DNA from: JAWLCQ01 sp041687095
GTDB taxonomy: Bacteria; Planctomycetota; Phycisphaerae; SM23-33
Direction of reading: 5' to 3'
Length of the DNA stretch: 45,112 nt
Assembly: GCA_041687095.1 (NCBI GenBank)
Contig: JAWLCQ010000021.1
Coordinates: 1-45,112, forward strand
Shown piece after piece: positions 17,178-26,800 of this stretch; position 1 is the first letter of the stretch; every line of letters starts with the position of its first letter. The position numbers and the translations under genes are program-made. The notes under the pieces are model-generated. The model did no database searches, was not told where the DNA came from, and was given only the letters and a program-made list of their open reading frames with translations.

Positions 17178-19540
17178 GGGGCGGTTCTCTGGTGGCCGAC
17201 GATCCAGGCGCGGCGGAGCATGTCCAGGCCCGAGCGGTTCCGCGTGACGGACATGATGCAGTGGTGGCAGAGTTCGAGTTCACCGGCGGCGCGGAGGTCG
17301 CGGAAGTTCTTCCGTTGCGGCGTTTCCCACGAGCGCCGCAACGCTCCCTCGCGGACGTTGCCCACCGGGAAATGGTCGAAGAACACGCAGGGCACCAGCG
17401 CACCGCACGGGTCGATGACGACGGTCGTGCGCTCGACGAAGCAGCGGCGGCAGGGGACGGTGCCCCGGGCGATCTGCCCGTCGGAGAGGGCGTCGATGTT
17501 GGCGGTGACGGCCCGGACGCGGTTGTCGGAGCGGCGGTGGATGTCCTCGCGGACGCGGCGGAGGCGGCGGCGGAAGGGGGGGACGTCGGCGGGGGGGATG
17601 AGGCAGCTCTCCCCGCAGCGGAGGTAGAGCGGGGAGGGGGGCTCCCCGTCAATGCAGGAGCGAGCGACGTGCTCGTTCGTGAATTCGCCCACGTACTCGA
17701 AGTGGACCTCGTCGAACCCGGCCTCGACGGCGAAGCGGCCGATGCGGGGGAGGGACCGCATGTTGTGGCGGGAGACGGTGGTGTTGCAGACGAGGCGCGG
17801 CGTCCGGCGCTCCCCGCGGGCCTCGCGGATCCACTCCAGCGCCTGGAGCATGCGCCCGAAGGTGCCCGGGGTGCCGCGGACCTGGTCGTGCCCCCCCTCG
17901 ACCCCGTCCACCGACAGGTACAGCGTGTGGACGGTGCGGGCGAGCAGTTCGGCGGTGGGGCGGTCGACGAGGTTGCAGTTGGTGGGGATGTGGATCTCGC
18001 CCCCGCCCGCGTGCAGGAGTTCGCACAGCGGGAAGACGACGTCCTTGCGAAGGAACACGTCCCCCCCGAAGAGTTCAAACGACTGCACGCCGCGGTCCAG
18101 CAGCGCCCGCCCCACGTCGAGCCACTCGCCCACCGACAACTCGTCCCGGGGGTCCACCTTCCTCCGCCACGCCGTGCACGACATGCAGTGCGACGTGCAC
18201 CGCCACGTCAGGGCGAGGATGGAGACGGTGCGGCGGCCCTGGTAGTAGCCGCACTCCCGCTGGAGGGCGGGCCCGGCGTCGCTGGCGAGTTCCTTGACGA
18301 TGGCCGCGGCACGGCGGGCTTGGCGGGGGAGGGCGGCGACGGGGTTGGGCGGGGCGAGGTGGGGAGGGGCGGGGCGGTTGGGGCGGCAGGTCTGCACGGG
18401 TTCGGGCACGTCGCCGTCGTCCTGTCGGCGGATGGCGCCCAGGGCGTACAGCAGGCGGCCGTAGGGGGACCGCCGGAACGCCCACGCGCGGTGGTAGCGG
18501 CGGAGGCAGTTGGTCCAGCGGCGTTCGTAGGCATAGCCGTCCGCGCAGGTGTTGTACTCGACGACCCCCTGAGGGGGGGACTGGTGGAGGGTGCGGAGGA
18601 TCTCGTGCTCCAGGTGCGCCCCGGGGGAGAGGTCCCGGTGGGCCTCGTCGAAGTCCGCCCGGATGGGGCAGGTCACCCCCCCGTAGGTGAGGTGGTACTC
18701 GAAGGCGACGGGCTGGCGGTCGAACAGGAGCATCCACAACTCCACGCCCCCCTGCGAGCCCATCTCGCCCACGAGCCGTTCGAGGAACTCGGCCGCCTGC
18801 GGGTGGTCCTGCAGCGACTTGGCGTGCTGGGCCTTCCAGCTCCGCCCGGAGATGCGGCGGACGTGGGGGAGGGCGCGGAGGATCTCGTCGGGGGTGCGGA
18901 GGCGGACGACGGAGACCTCGCGGCCGCTGCGCTCCAGGAGGTTGTGGCGGCGGTGGATGGTGCGGCGGAAGTTTCGCGAGCGTTGGGCGAGCAGGGCGTC
19001 CCATTCGCCCTGGACGGGGATGTAGGGTACGCAGAGGTCGGAGCGGAGGCGGTGCAGGAGGGCGGGGGAGTTCTGGAGGTATCGGAGCGTGGGCGAGTCG
19101 GACGGGACGCGGGTGAGTTCCATCCAGTCCCACAGGTCCACCTCCTGGACGAGGTGGGCGAGCAGTTCGGCGAGCACGTGCGGCGAGGCGTCGGCGAGGA
19201 GGAAGTCCGCCTCCGTGGAGTACCCGTTGGCCAGGAAGCCCAGGCGGCGGACGGGCAGGCCCCGGAAGTGGGCGGGGTCGATGCACAGCGCCCCCGCCCC
19301 CACCAGGTCCTCCCCGCGCCACGCGAGCGGGACGCACAGTTGCTTGCCCTGCCCGAACGACGCCCACCAACTGCGGTACCACGCGTGGGTCAGGAACACG
19401 CAACTCCGCTCGCACCGCTCCAGCAGCGCCGCCCACTTCCCCTCCAACTCGCTGAAGCGGTCGGGATGCGTGACGAGTTCGATCCTTGTCTTCTCTCCGC
19501 TCCCCGAACGGACGGGCGAGGGAAACTCGTCGGACTCCAT
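17174..19540 (-). CDS. Fusion: FemAB/BioF2-type acyltransferase plus radical SAM/SPASM enzyme
   Basis: The 788-residue protein has two halves. Residues about 20-370 look like the CelD/BcsL (BioF2, FemAB-like) double-GNAT acyltransferase: CVFLTHAWYRSWWASFGQG near the N-terminus, RNFRRTIHRRHNLLERSG, and PIRADFDEAHRDLSPGAHLEHEIL. Residues about 430-780 form a radical SAM domain. RCTSHCMSC provides the CxxxCxxC that binds the 4Fe-4S cluster, with ELFGGDVFLRKD and IHIPTNCNL following. A C-terminal SPASM-like region has CRRCF, DPCGALVPC and ELCHHC cysteines. The two are joined by a linker rich in Pro and Ala. The start is taken at MESDEF (GAGG four bases upstream); a GTG ten codons earlier is possible. 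I know no characterised enzyme with exactly this architecture. It overlaps the GNAT gene by 4 bases. Confidence 0.85.
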   Translation of the reverse strand: MESDEFPSPVRSGSGEKTRIELVTHPDRFSELEGKWAALLERCERSCVFLTHAWYRSWWASFGQGKQLCVPLAWRGEDLVGAGALCIDPAHFRGLPVRRLGFLANGYSTEADFLLADASPHVLAELLAHLVQEVDLWDWMELTRVPSDSPTLRYLQNSPALLHRLRSDLCVPYIPVQGEWDALLAQRSRNFRRTIHRRHNLLERSGREVSVVRLRTPDEILRALPHVRRISGRSWKAQHAKSLQDHPQAAEFLERLVGEMGSQGGVELWMLLFDRQPVAFEYHLTYGGVTCPIRADFDEAHRDLSPGAHLEHEILRTLHQSPPQGVVEYNTCADGYAYERRWTNCLRRYHRAWAFRRSPYGRLLYALGAIRRQDDGDVPEPVQTCRPNRPAPPHLAPPNPVAALPRQARRAAAIVKELASDAGPALQRECGYYQGRRTVSILALTWRCTSHCMSCTAWRRKVDPRDELSVGEWLDVGRALLDRGVQSFELFGGDVFLRKDVVFPLCELLHAGGGEIHIPTNCNLVDRPTAELLARTVHTLYLSVDGVEGGHDQVRGTPGTFGRMLQALEWIREARGERRTPRLVCNTTVSRHNMRSLPRIGRFAVEAGFDEVHFEYVGEFTNEHVARSCIDGEPPSPLYLRCGESCLIPPADVPPFRRRLRRVREDIHRRSDNRVRAVTANIDALSDGQIARGTVPCRRCFVERTTVVIDPCGALVPCVFFDHFPVGNVREGALRRSWETPQRKNFRDLRAAGELELCHHCIMSVTRNRSGLDMLRRAWIVGHQRTAP

Positions 19541-20163
19541 AGCCTCAGATCGCGGCTGATTCAATAACACGCTGTCGCTCCCATAGCGGCGTATGACACG
19601 ACAAAGGCGATACGCCGTCCGCTCCGCCGCAAAACCTCAGCGCCGTCCCTGCAGGGACGCGCTCCGGGGGGCTCCTTTCCATCGGGATGGCCTTGGGCGC
19701 TCACCCGTGGGGCGGTTGATGAACGGCCCTGGTCTGGCGGGGTCCGTACGACCCGTCGCGGCTGGTGGCCGCTCCGTACAACCAGGACTCGCCCCCGATC
19801 CTGCCCGAAGGCCGGGCACGGCTTCCGCGCCGCCGCCTCCGCTCTTCCCGCGGAGGCGGAAACTCTACTGGCATCGTAGTCACCGGTCTCCGGTTTCACG
19901 GGGTTTCCGGCAAAGATGTGTGTGTAAGGGACGAAAACGTGTCCGCTTACGCTTTGGGGCTACGGGAGGGGAACGCTGCAGGCGTTCCCGGGCGCGGAAG
20001 AAGTGGCCTTGTCATGTGCCAAAAGCCCGGCCGTTCCCGTCCGATCCTCCCGCGGGCCGGGAGATCCCCCGCTGGGGAATAGGAGCGGAGCGGGCGGGGC
20101 GGTATACTTCGCTACTTCGCTGGGCGACGCGAGTTGAATAGACAGAGCGAAAGGAGAACGCGC
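19541..20163. other. 623-bp spacer with palindromes, no convincing gene
   Basis: The spacer between the divergent acyltransferase/radical-SAM gene and the CBM9-like gene contains a perfect 16-bp palindrome CGTCCCTGCAGGGACG at 19644-19659 and further GC-rich symmetric stretches. Open frames here (one of 182 codons on the plus strand) lack a ribosome-binding site and recognisable protein character. TATACT at 20103-20108 could be a -10 box for the downstream gene, but no -35 box is seen 17 bases upstream. Confidence 0.5.
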
Positions 20164-23100
20164 ATGCGGACGAGATGGATGACGGTGGCGGTCGTGGCGG
20201 CGGCGGTGGGGATCGCGGCGGGGCAGGGATGGGCCGGGCCCGGGGGCGCGCGCGTGCCCGTCGGAGAGTTCCATGCGGCCAAGCTGGACAAGGCTCCCAC
20301 GATCGACGGGAAGATCGACAGCGGCGAGTGGGACCGGGCCCTCACCACCTCGGGCATGATCACCGTCTTCGATCATCAGCTCCTGATGGCCGAGACGACC
20401 ATGAGCTTCGCCTACGACGACACGAACTTCTACTTCCTGTTCAATTGCGGCCGCTCCCCCGGGGAGGGCCGCCTCTCCAAAAAGGCCCGCGAGAACGACG
20501 ACTACTCCTACGGCGATCCGTCGATCGAGATCTGGGTCACCCCTCCCACCGCCGTCGCCGAGACCTACCAGAACATCATCAACACCTACCCGTCCGTCAT
20601 GGACATCAAGAACATCCCCTCCCGCGGGTACGTCGGGCAGGGCTGGAAGGGCCACTGGACGCTGGGGGTGACCGAGAGCCCCGACCGCTACATCATCGAG
20701 GCCTCCGTCGCCATCAAGGACTTCGGCTTTGACTCCGTCAAGGACGGGGACGTCTGGCAGTTCCTGCTCTGCCGCACCGCCGTCGGGGCCAAGCCGCGGC
20801 CCCAGGCGTCGTGGTCCGTCACCCAGGGCTTCTCCGAGATCCCCCAGCACCCCCGCGTGCACCTCATGGGCGACGTCCCGGTCCTGCAGGTGCTCAACAC
20901 CGTCAGCGTCTTCACGGGCCAGTACGACTTCCCCATGGCCGTCTCCGCCGGATCCAAGGGCGCGACCGTCGAGGTCGAACTCCGCTGGCAGAGCGGGCCC
21001 CAGCCCGCCGCGGGCGACAAGGTCGAGAAGAAGACCGTCTCGCTCAAGGCCAACGAGCGCAAGGAACTCGCCTTCCAGGGCGCAACGCCCGCCAAGAAGG
21101 GCTGCTTCTCCATCACCGCCGTCGACGCCCGGAGCAAGGCGGCGCTCTTCCGCCAGACCTTCCCGTACGAGGTGAACGGCTTTGTGCCGCAGGCGCCGGC
21201 CCCCGTGGCGGCGGCCCCGCTGGCGATTGCGACGATGTACGGCCCCGAGACCAATACCGTCCTGGTGAAGGCCGACGTCCTCGACCTGCCCGAGCGCGAG
21301 CAGATCGCCTCCGCCGAGGTCCGCCTGCTCGACGGGAACAAGGTCCTCAAGACCCAGACGCTGCCCCCGTTCGTCGAGTGGTACTCCGTGGGGCCCGTCG
21401 CCCTCGAGGACGTCAAGGGGCTCAAGATCCCCGTGCAGGACCTCACCAAGTGGGTCAAGGCCGAGGGCGACGCCAAGCCCGCCCAACCGCCCGCCGTCAC
21501 GCCCCTGACGCTCACCGTCGAAGTCGCCGTCAAGGATGCCTCGGGCAAGACGCTCAAGTCCGAGCGCAAGGACGTCCAACTCAAACGCTACAAGACCCCG
21601 TGGGAGAACACCAAGGTCGGCGTGACCGACAAGGTCATCCCCCCGTGGACGCCCATGACCGTCAGCGCCGAGACCCTCGGGGTCTGGAACCGCAAGATGA
21701 CCCTCGACGGGCTGGGCCTGCTCAAGAAGGTCGACAACGGCGGGACGGACCAGGTCCGCTCGATGCGCCTGGTGGCCGTGCAGGACGGCAAGGAAGTCCC
21801 CATCGCCGCCGGGGACGCCAAGGTTACCCGCAAGACCCCTGCCCGCGTGGACCTGGCGGGTGAGGGCAGCGGGGCCGGGCTCAAGCTCTCCGCCAAGACC
21901 GCCGCCGAGTTCGACGGGTTCGTCCTCATCGACCTCACCATCGCCCCGCAGGCCGGTGCGACGAAGGTGGACAACCTCTACCTCGAGGTCGTCCTGCCCG
22001 AGGAGGAGGCGACGCACTTCTGCTCCACCGCCGGCGGCTGGACCGCCGTCACCGACGCCACCCCCGCCTACTGGTCCTCCCAGTCCACCGCCAGCGGAAT
22101 GCTGCTGAGCAGCTTCGTCCCGTACGTGTGGCTCACCAACAGCGACCGCGCCTTCCTCTGGTTCGCCGACAGCGACGAGGGCTGGATCACCGACGACACC
22201 AAGCAGAGCCCCACCGTCGAACTCATCCGCAAGGACGGGACCGTCACGCTGCGGGTGCACTTCATCGAGGTCCCCGCCGAACTCACCGCCCCGCGGACGC
22301 TGACGTACGGCTACCAGACGTTCCCCTCCCGCCCGCTGCCCAAGGGCTGGCGGGGCATCGTGTGCACGAACAACACCCGCAGCTTCCCCAACGCCCGCGG
22401 GACGTACTTCTGGGAGGACGCCGACTGGGCCGTCCTGTGGCCCTACTACTCCAGCCCCTTCCCCAGGAGCATGGCCAAGAGCAAGTCCATCCTGGACCGG
22501 TCGCGCGGCAATAAGCTTCACCGGCCGATGCCCGGGTCGATCGCCCACTCGATCGGCCGCTACTCGACGTACGAGGGCGCCCCGTTCCCGGAGTACGTGG
22601 TGGACTGGGCCTGCATCCCGGGCATCAACGAGAACGCCAACGTCACCAACAGCCAGGGCCCCAACGACTTCCGCCTGTACAACTACCAGCGATGGGTCAA
22701 GGAGGCGGGCCTCCGCGGGATCTACGTGGACGAGAACTACCTGAGCCTGGAGGACAACTTCCTCACGGGCAACGCGTACTACCGTCCGGACGGGCGGCTG
22801 CAGCGGGCGTACTCGTACATCGGGCTGCGGGACTACTTCAAGCGCCTCAAGATCATGTTCCACGAGAACGGGGCGGAAGCGCCCAACCTGTGGCAGCACA
22901 TCTCCAGCGGGGCGGCGTACCACTCGTGGTTCGGGGAGGTCTTCTTCGAGGGCGAGAACGTCGAGCCCACCAACATCGAGTACGACTACATCGAGGTCCT
23001 CCCCGCGGTGCGGATGCGGGCGATCGGCTCGGCGGTGTGCGCGGGCGGGGCGATGACCATGATGTGCCAGTCCCAACGCCACCGCACCCAGTGGGAGCCC

Positions 23101-23496
23101 AAGCACACCCACCAGTTCGTGGGGTGGGTGATGGCCCACGACATCCTGCCCGAGCAGGTGCCCCTCTACTACAAGCTCGCCGAGGCCGGCCACCTCTACG
23201 AGGACGACGTCGAGTTCCTGCCCTACTGGAAGGGCGAGGCGATCACGACCGACACCCCCGAGTGCGTGGTCTCCGCCCACAAGACCAAGGGGCGGGCGCT
23301 GCTGTGGGTGGTCAACACCGCCCGCAAGGACCAGACCGTGCAGGTCGCCATCGACTTCGCCAAGCTCGGCCTCAACGCCTCCAGGACCAAGGCCGTCAAC
23401 CCCGAGACCGGCGAGCCCCTGAAGCTCACCGCCAAGGGCCTCTCCGTCCCCGTCCTGCAGCGCGACTTCATCCCCGTGCTGCTGGAAGCGAAGTAG
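20164..23496 (+). CDS. Secreted CBM9-like / GH123-like (DUF6067-type) glycoside hydrolase
   Basis: A 1110-residue exported protein with a signal peptide (MRTRWMTVAVVAAAVGIAAG, cleavage near GWAG) and AAGGAG upstream of the start. Residues about 38-250 match a CBM9-like sugar-binding domain: APTIDGKIDSGEWDRA, then FAYDDTNFYFLFNC and DPSIEIWV. Two beta domains follow, then a C-terminal barrel of about 500 residues. LRGIYVDENYLSLEDN, FKRLKIMFHENG and a closing VVNTARKDQTVQVAIDF beta domain resemble the large uncharacterised family related to GH123 (DUF6067). Acidic residues of IYVDEN are candidates for catalysis by analogy only. It probably attacks a complex extracellular polysaccharide or glycoprotein glycan. 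It stands alone between repeat-rich spacers. Confidence 0.75.
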   Translation: MRTRWMTVAVVAAAVGIAAGQGWAGPGGARVPVGEFHAAKLDKAPTIDGKIDSGEWDRALTTSGMITVFDHQLLMAETTMSFAYDDTNFYFLFNCGRSPGEGRLSKKARENDDYSYGDPSIEIWVTPPTAVAETYQNIINTYPSVMDIKNIPSRGYVGQGWKGHWTLGVTESPDRYIIEASVAIKDFGFDSVKDGDVWQFLLCRTAVGAKPRPQASWSVTQGFSEIPQHPRVHLMGDVPVLQVLNTVSVFTGQYDFPMAVSAGSKGATVEVELRWQSGPQPAAGDKVEKKTVSLKANERKELAFQGATPAKKGCFSITAVDARSKAALFRQTFPYEVNGFVPQAPAPVAAAPLAIATMYGPETNTVLVKADVLDLPEREQIASAEVRLLDGNKVLKTQTLPPFVEWYSVGPVALEDVKGLKIPVQDLTKWVKAEGDAKPAQPPAVTPLTLTVEVAVKDASGKTLKSERKDVQLKRYKTPWENTKVGVTDKVIPPWTPMTVSAETLGVWNRKMTLDGLGLLKKVDNGGTDQVRSMRLVAVQDGKEVPIAAGDAKVTRKTPARVDLAGEGSGAGLKLSAKTAAEFDGFVLIDLTIAPQAGATKVDNLYLEVVLPEEEATHFCSTAGGWTAVTDATPAYWSSQSTASGMLLSSFVPYVWLTNSDRAFLWFADSDEGWITDDTKQSPTVELIRKDGTVTLRVHFIEVPAELTAPRTLTYGYQTFPSRPLPKGWRGIVCTNNTRSFPNARGTYFWEDADWAVLWPYYSSPFPRSMAKSKSILDRSRGNKLHRPMPGSIAHSIGRYSTYEGAPFPEYVVDWACIPGINENANVTNSQGPNDFRLYNYQRWVKEAGLRGIYVDENYLSLEDNFLTGNAYYRPDGRLQRAYSYIGLRDYFKRLKIMFHENGAEAPNLWQHISSGAAYHSWFGEVFFEGENVEPTNIEYDYIEVLPAVRMRAIGSAVCAGGAMTMMCQSQRHRTQWEPKHTHQFVGWVMAHDILPEQVPLYYKLAEAGHLYEDDVEFLPYWKGEAITTDTPECVVSAHKTKGRALLWVVNTARKDQTVQVAIDFAKLGLNASRTKAVNPETGEPLKLTAKGLSVPVLQRDFIPVLLEAK

Positions 23497-23540
23497 AGCG
23501 TATGTCTGCATAGCGGTGCGAGACGCACCGATCGCCCAAC

Positions 23541-23632
23541 CCAACGCCCCCGGATTGCGTCGAGGGGGTGAAGCGGGACCCGCACGCGAGCGGGCACCCC
23601 TTCACCCCCCGGTCGCAGTCCGGGGGCGTTGG
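23541..23632. repeat. 92-bp inverted repeat (CCAACGCCCCCGG family)
   Basis: The outer arms CCAACGCCCCCGGATTGCG and CGCAGTCCGGGGGCGTTGG pair almost perfectly. Inner arms GGGGGTGAAG/CTTCACCCCC extend the stem, and a nested GCCCGC-type hairpin forms the loop. A simpler relative occurs at 30674-30700. It lies 45 bases after the stop codon of the CBM9-like gene, so it may end or stabilise that transcript. Confidence 0.75.
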
Positions 23633-23710
23633 CGTTTGCGCAGGGTTCAGCGGCCCGAGAACCGCTCCAGGAACTGGTGGGGAGAATCAGGATGGGAAAC
23701 CAGGACGGAG

Positions 23711-23739
23711 TTGACGCGGTCCGACTTTTCGGATATTCT
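23711..23739 (+). promoter_or_regulatory. Sigma-70-like promoter for the FG-GAP LEPR-XLL gene
   Basis: TTGACG at 23711-23716 and TATTCT at 23734-23739 are spaced by exactly 17 bases, as at the other LEPR-XLL gene. The predicted leader is about 130 bases long. Confidence 0.6.
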
Positions 23740-23875
23740 CAAAATGTGGTGTTCGGAACCGAGTTCCTCGGACACGGGCAGCGCGGTGGGTTGTTGGCGC
23801 TCGATGGTCAGTCCTGCCGGGGGACTCTAACAGTCTGGACCGGGTGGTGCCCGGGTCTGCCGTGGGGAGACGACT

Positions 23876-26800
23876 ATGTCCTTCGCATCGCATGGGTACG
23901 GGCGGGCGGGCCGCATGGAATGCTTGACGGGGAGGGATGTGTGTGCGAAGGGTTGGTATCATCGTGCATCGGTTGCGGGTCCCTCTGCACCCTCCCTCGC
24001 TTCCTTTCCCGCTCTCCTGGAGTCCCTCGAACCCCGCCTGCTGCTGAGTGCAGCGGATCCGCTGTTCTTCGATCCGCCGCGCCTCACGGTCGGGCTCTAT
24101 CCGTATGATGTGCAGGCGGTGGACGTCAACGGTGATGGGCGGATGGACCTGGTCTCCGCAGATTCGGTTGGCGACTCGGTATCGGTGCTGCTGAATCTCG
24201 GGAATCGGTCCTTTCAAGCGGCGGTGACCTATAGGGTGGGGGAGAGCCCGAAAGGGCTGACGGTCGGGGACTTCAACGGCGATGGCTGGGTGGACCTGGC
24301 GACGGCGGATGAGGATTCGGATACCGTTTCCATCCTGCTGAACCGTGGCGACGGGACGTTCGGTCCGCCTGCGAGCCTCCCCGTGATAGGGCAGCCGCAG
24401 GGCTTGACAGCGGGCGATGTCAACGGCGACGGCCGGGTGGACCTGGTGACGGCGAATACGGGCAACGATACGCTCACCGTCTTTCTGGGCCAGGGGGACG
24501 GGACCTTCTCCCCGGGAACGGTCTACGCGGCGGGTGATGGGCCGGTCTCCGTTTCCGTCGTAGACGTGAACGGCGATGGACGAAAGGACCTGGTGGCGGC
24601 GAACCAGTGGGATGATTCGATCTCGGCACTCCTGGGCTTGGGGGGTGGAACGTTCGCCCCGGCGGTGACGAACGGTGTGGGGTGGCACCCGTGTGAGTTG
24701 ATCGCCGCCGATTTCGATGGGGACGGACACATGGACCTCGCCACCGCCAATGAGGGGGATGGGACGGTCTCCATCCTCGCGGGGGCGGGCGACGGAACGT
24801 TTGCCGTTCACAGGACATATGATGTTGGCGGCCATCCGACCGGACTGGTGGCGGCGGATGTCAGCGGGGACGGGCGCGTGGACCTGCTCACCGCCGATGG
24901 GAGGGCCCGCACCACGTCCGTCCTCTTGAACGCCGGGGATGGCATCTTTCAGGCGTTTCGCCTATACGAAGTGGGCGAACTCGCTCAGACCCTCACCGTG
25001 TCGGACTTCGACGACGACGGACGGCTGGATGCCGCCGTGTTGGACGACTACGGCCGCGAGATCGTCATCCTGTGGGGCGTGGGCGACGGGACGTTCGAGG
25101 CCCATCGCGCCTACAGGACTGGTGGGCGCGGGAACGTCGCCGGGGGCGACCTCAACAACGACGGCCGCTTGGACCTGGTGGTGCTCGGAGGGCAGACGCA
25201 GGGGTCATTCTCCGTTCTACTGGGGCAGGGGGGCGATGCGTTCGCCGCCCCCGTCTCCTACGAAGCAGGCGGGGAACTGTCGAGCATCTGCGTGTCTGAT
25301 GTCAACGCAGACGGACTCCCTGACGTGCTGGTATCCGGGGAGTCTGAGGATCGCGTTACCGTCTTCCTCAATACGGGCAGTGGAGTGCTGTCCCGACAGG
25401 CGGACCTCCCCGTGGGCGACGCGCCCTGGGCCGTCGCCGCCGGCGACTTCAACGGTGACGGACTCCCGGACGTGGTGACGGCAGATCGCCTGGATTCCAC
25501 CATTTCCATCCTCCTGAACACGGGCAACGGGACCTTCGCTCCGCGGACCGCATTTGACGCGGGAGTAGTGCCCGCGTTCATCGCAACCGGCGACCTCAAC
25601 AGAGATGGTCATGCAGACCTGATCGTCACCGATAGCTTTGATAGGTACGTCTGTGTCTTCCCAGGGAGGGGCGACGGAACCTTCGACCCGTGTGTGCGCC
25701 ACTACGTAGACGGTATCGTTGGGGCCGTCCTCATCGCCGATGTCAATCAGGACGGGCATATGGACATGGTGGCGTCCATGCAGCTCAGCAAGGATCTCAT
25801 GGTGCTCACCGGGCGGGGCGACGGGACGTTCAACCGTCCCCAGGCTTACGGGACGGGCGGGCAGTCGCTGTCAGTGGTCGCGGCGGACTTCGACGGGGAC
25901 GGGCGCATCGACCTCGCCGTCTCGAAGGCGGACGGCCGTTTCGGTGTGCTGCGGGGGCAGATCGACGGCATGTTTGCGCCCCCGGTGTACTACTCCTGCC
26001 CCGAAGACGCTCATCTCCTGGCGGCGGACCTCGATGGCGATGGGTATGCTGACATCGTGGCGGGCAGCGGGAACGCTGTGTCAATCCTGCTGTCCCAGTC
26101 TTCCGGTGACGCCCCGCGCGACCTCATCGAACCGCTGTTCGACGAATCGTACTACCTCTCCGAATACCCCGACATCGCCGCCGCCGTCGTCGCCGGGGTC
26201 GTGCCCTCGGGCCTGGAGCACTTCTACCGCTGGGGCCAGTACGAGAACCGCCGCCCCTCCGTGCTGTTCGACGCGGCGTACTACCTCGCGCAGAACCCCG
26301 ACGTCGCCTCCGCCCTCGCCGCACAGCGGACGAACTCGGCGTTCGGGCATTACGTCGCCTGGGGCATCGCCGAGAACCGCACCGCCAGCCCGTGCTTCGA
26401 CCCGATGTACTACCTGGCGGCGAACCCCGACGTCGCCGCCACCGGCGTCCACGCCTTCGCTCACTACTGGCTGTGGGGGCAGCGCGAGAATCGCTCCCCC
26501 TCCCCGTACTTCGATCCCGCGTACTACCTCGCGGAGAACCCCGACATCGCCGCAGCCGTCACGGCGGGGATCGTCCGCAGCGGGTACGAGCACTTCCTCC
26601 GCTGGGGCCAGCAGGAGCATCGCGCCCCCTGTCCGTTCTACAGTGAACGCGACTACCTCGCCCTCAACCCCGACATCGCCTCCGCCGTCCGGTCCGGAAC
26701 CTTCGCCAGCGGGTACGAGCACTTCCTCGCCTTCGGCCGTCGCGAGAACCGCACGCCCCTCGCCGCCTTCGATTCCGACTACTACCGCCTCCAGAACCCC

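Noticed and set aside
17192..19567. Plus-strand open frame of 791 codons
   Set aside because: Antisense shadow of the acyltransferase/radical-SAM fusion, whose CxxxCxxC and other motifs prove the minus strand is coding.
19593..20141. Possible 182-codon gene in the spacer before the CBM9-like gene
   Set aside because: No ribosome-binding site, Arg/Pro-rich composition, overlap with a palindromic repeat, and other frames are equally open.
19960..23544. Minus-strand open frame of 1194 codons
   Set aside because: It is the antisense shadow of the CBM9-like gene. The high GC content removes stop codons, and its product is low-complexity (Gly/Val/Leu/Asp) without domains.
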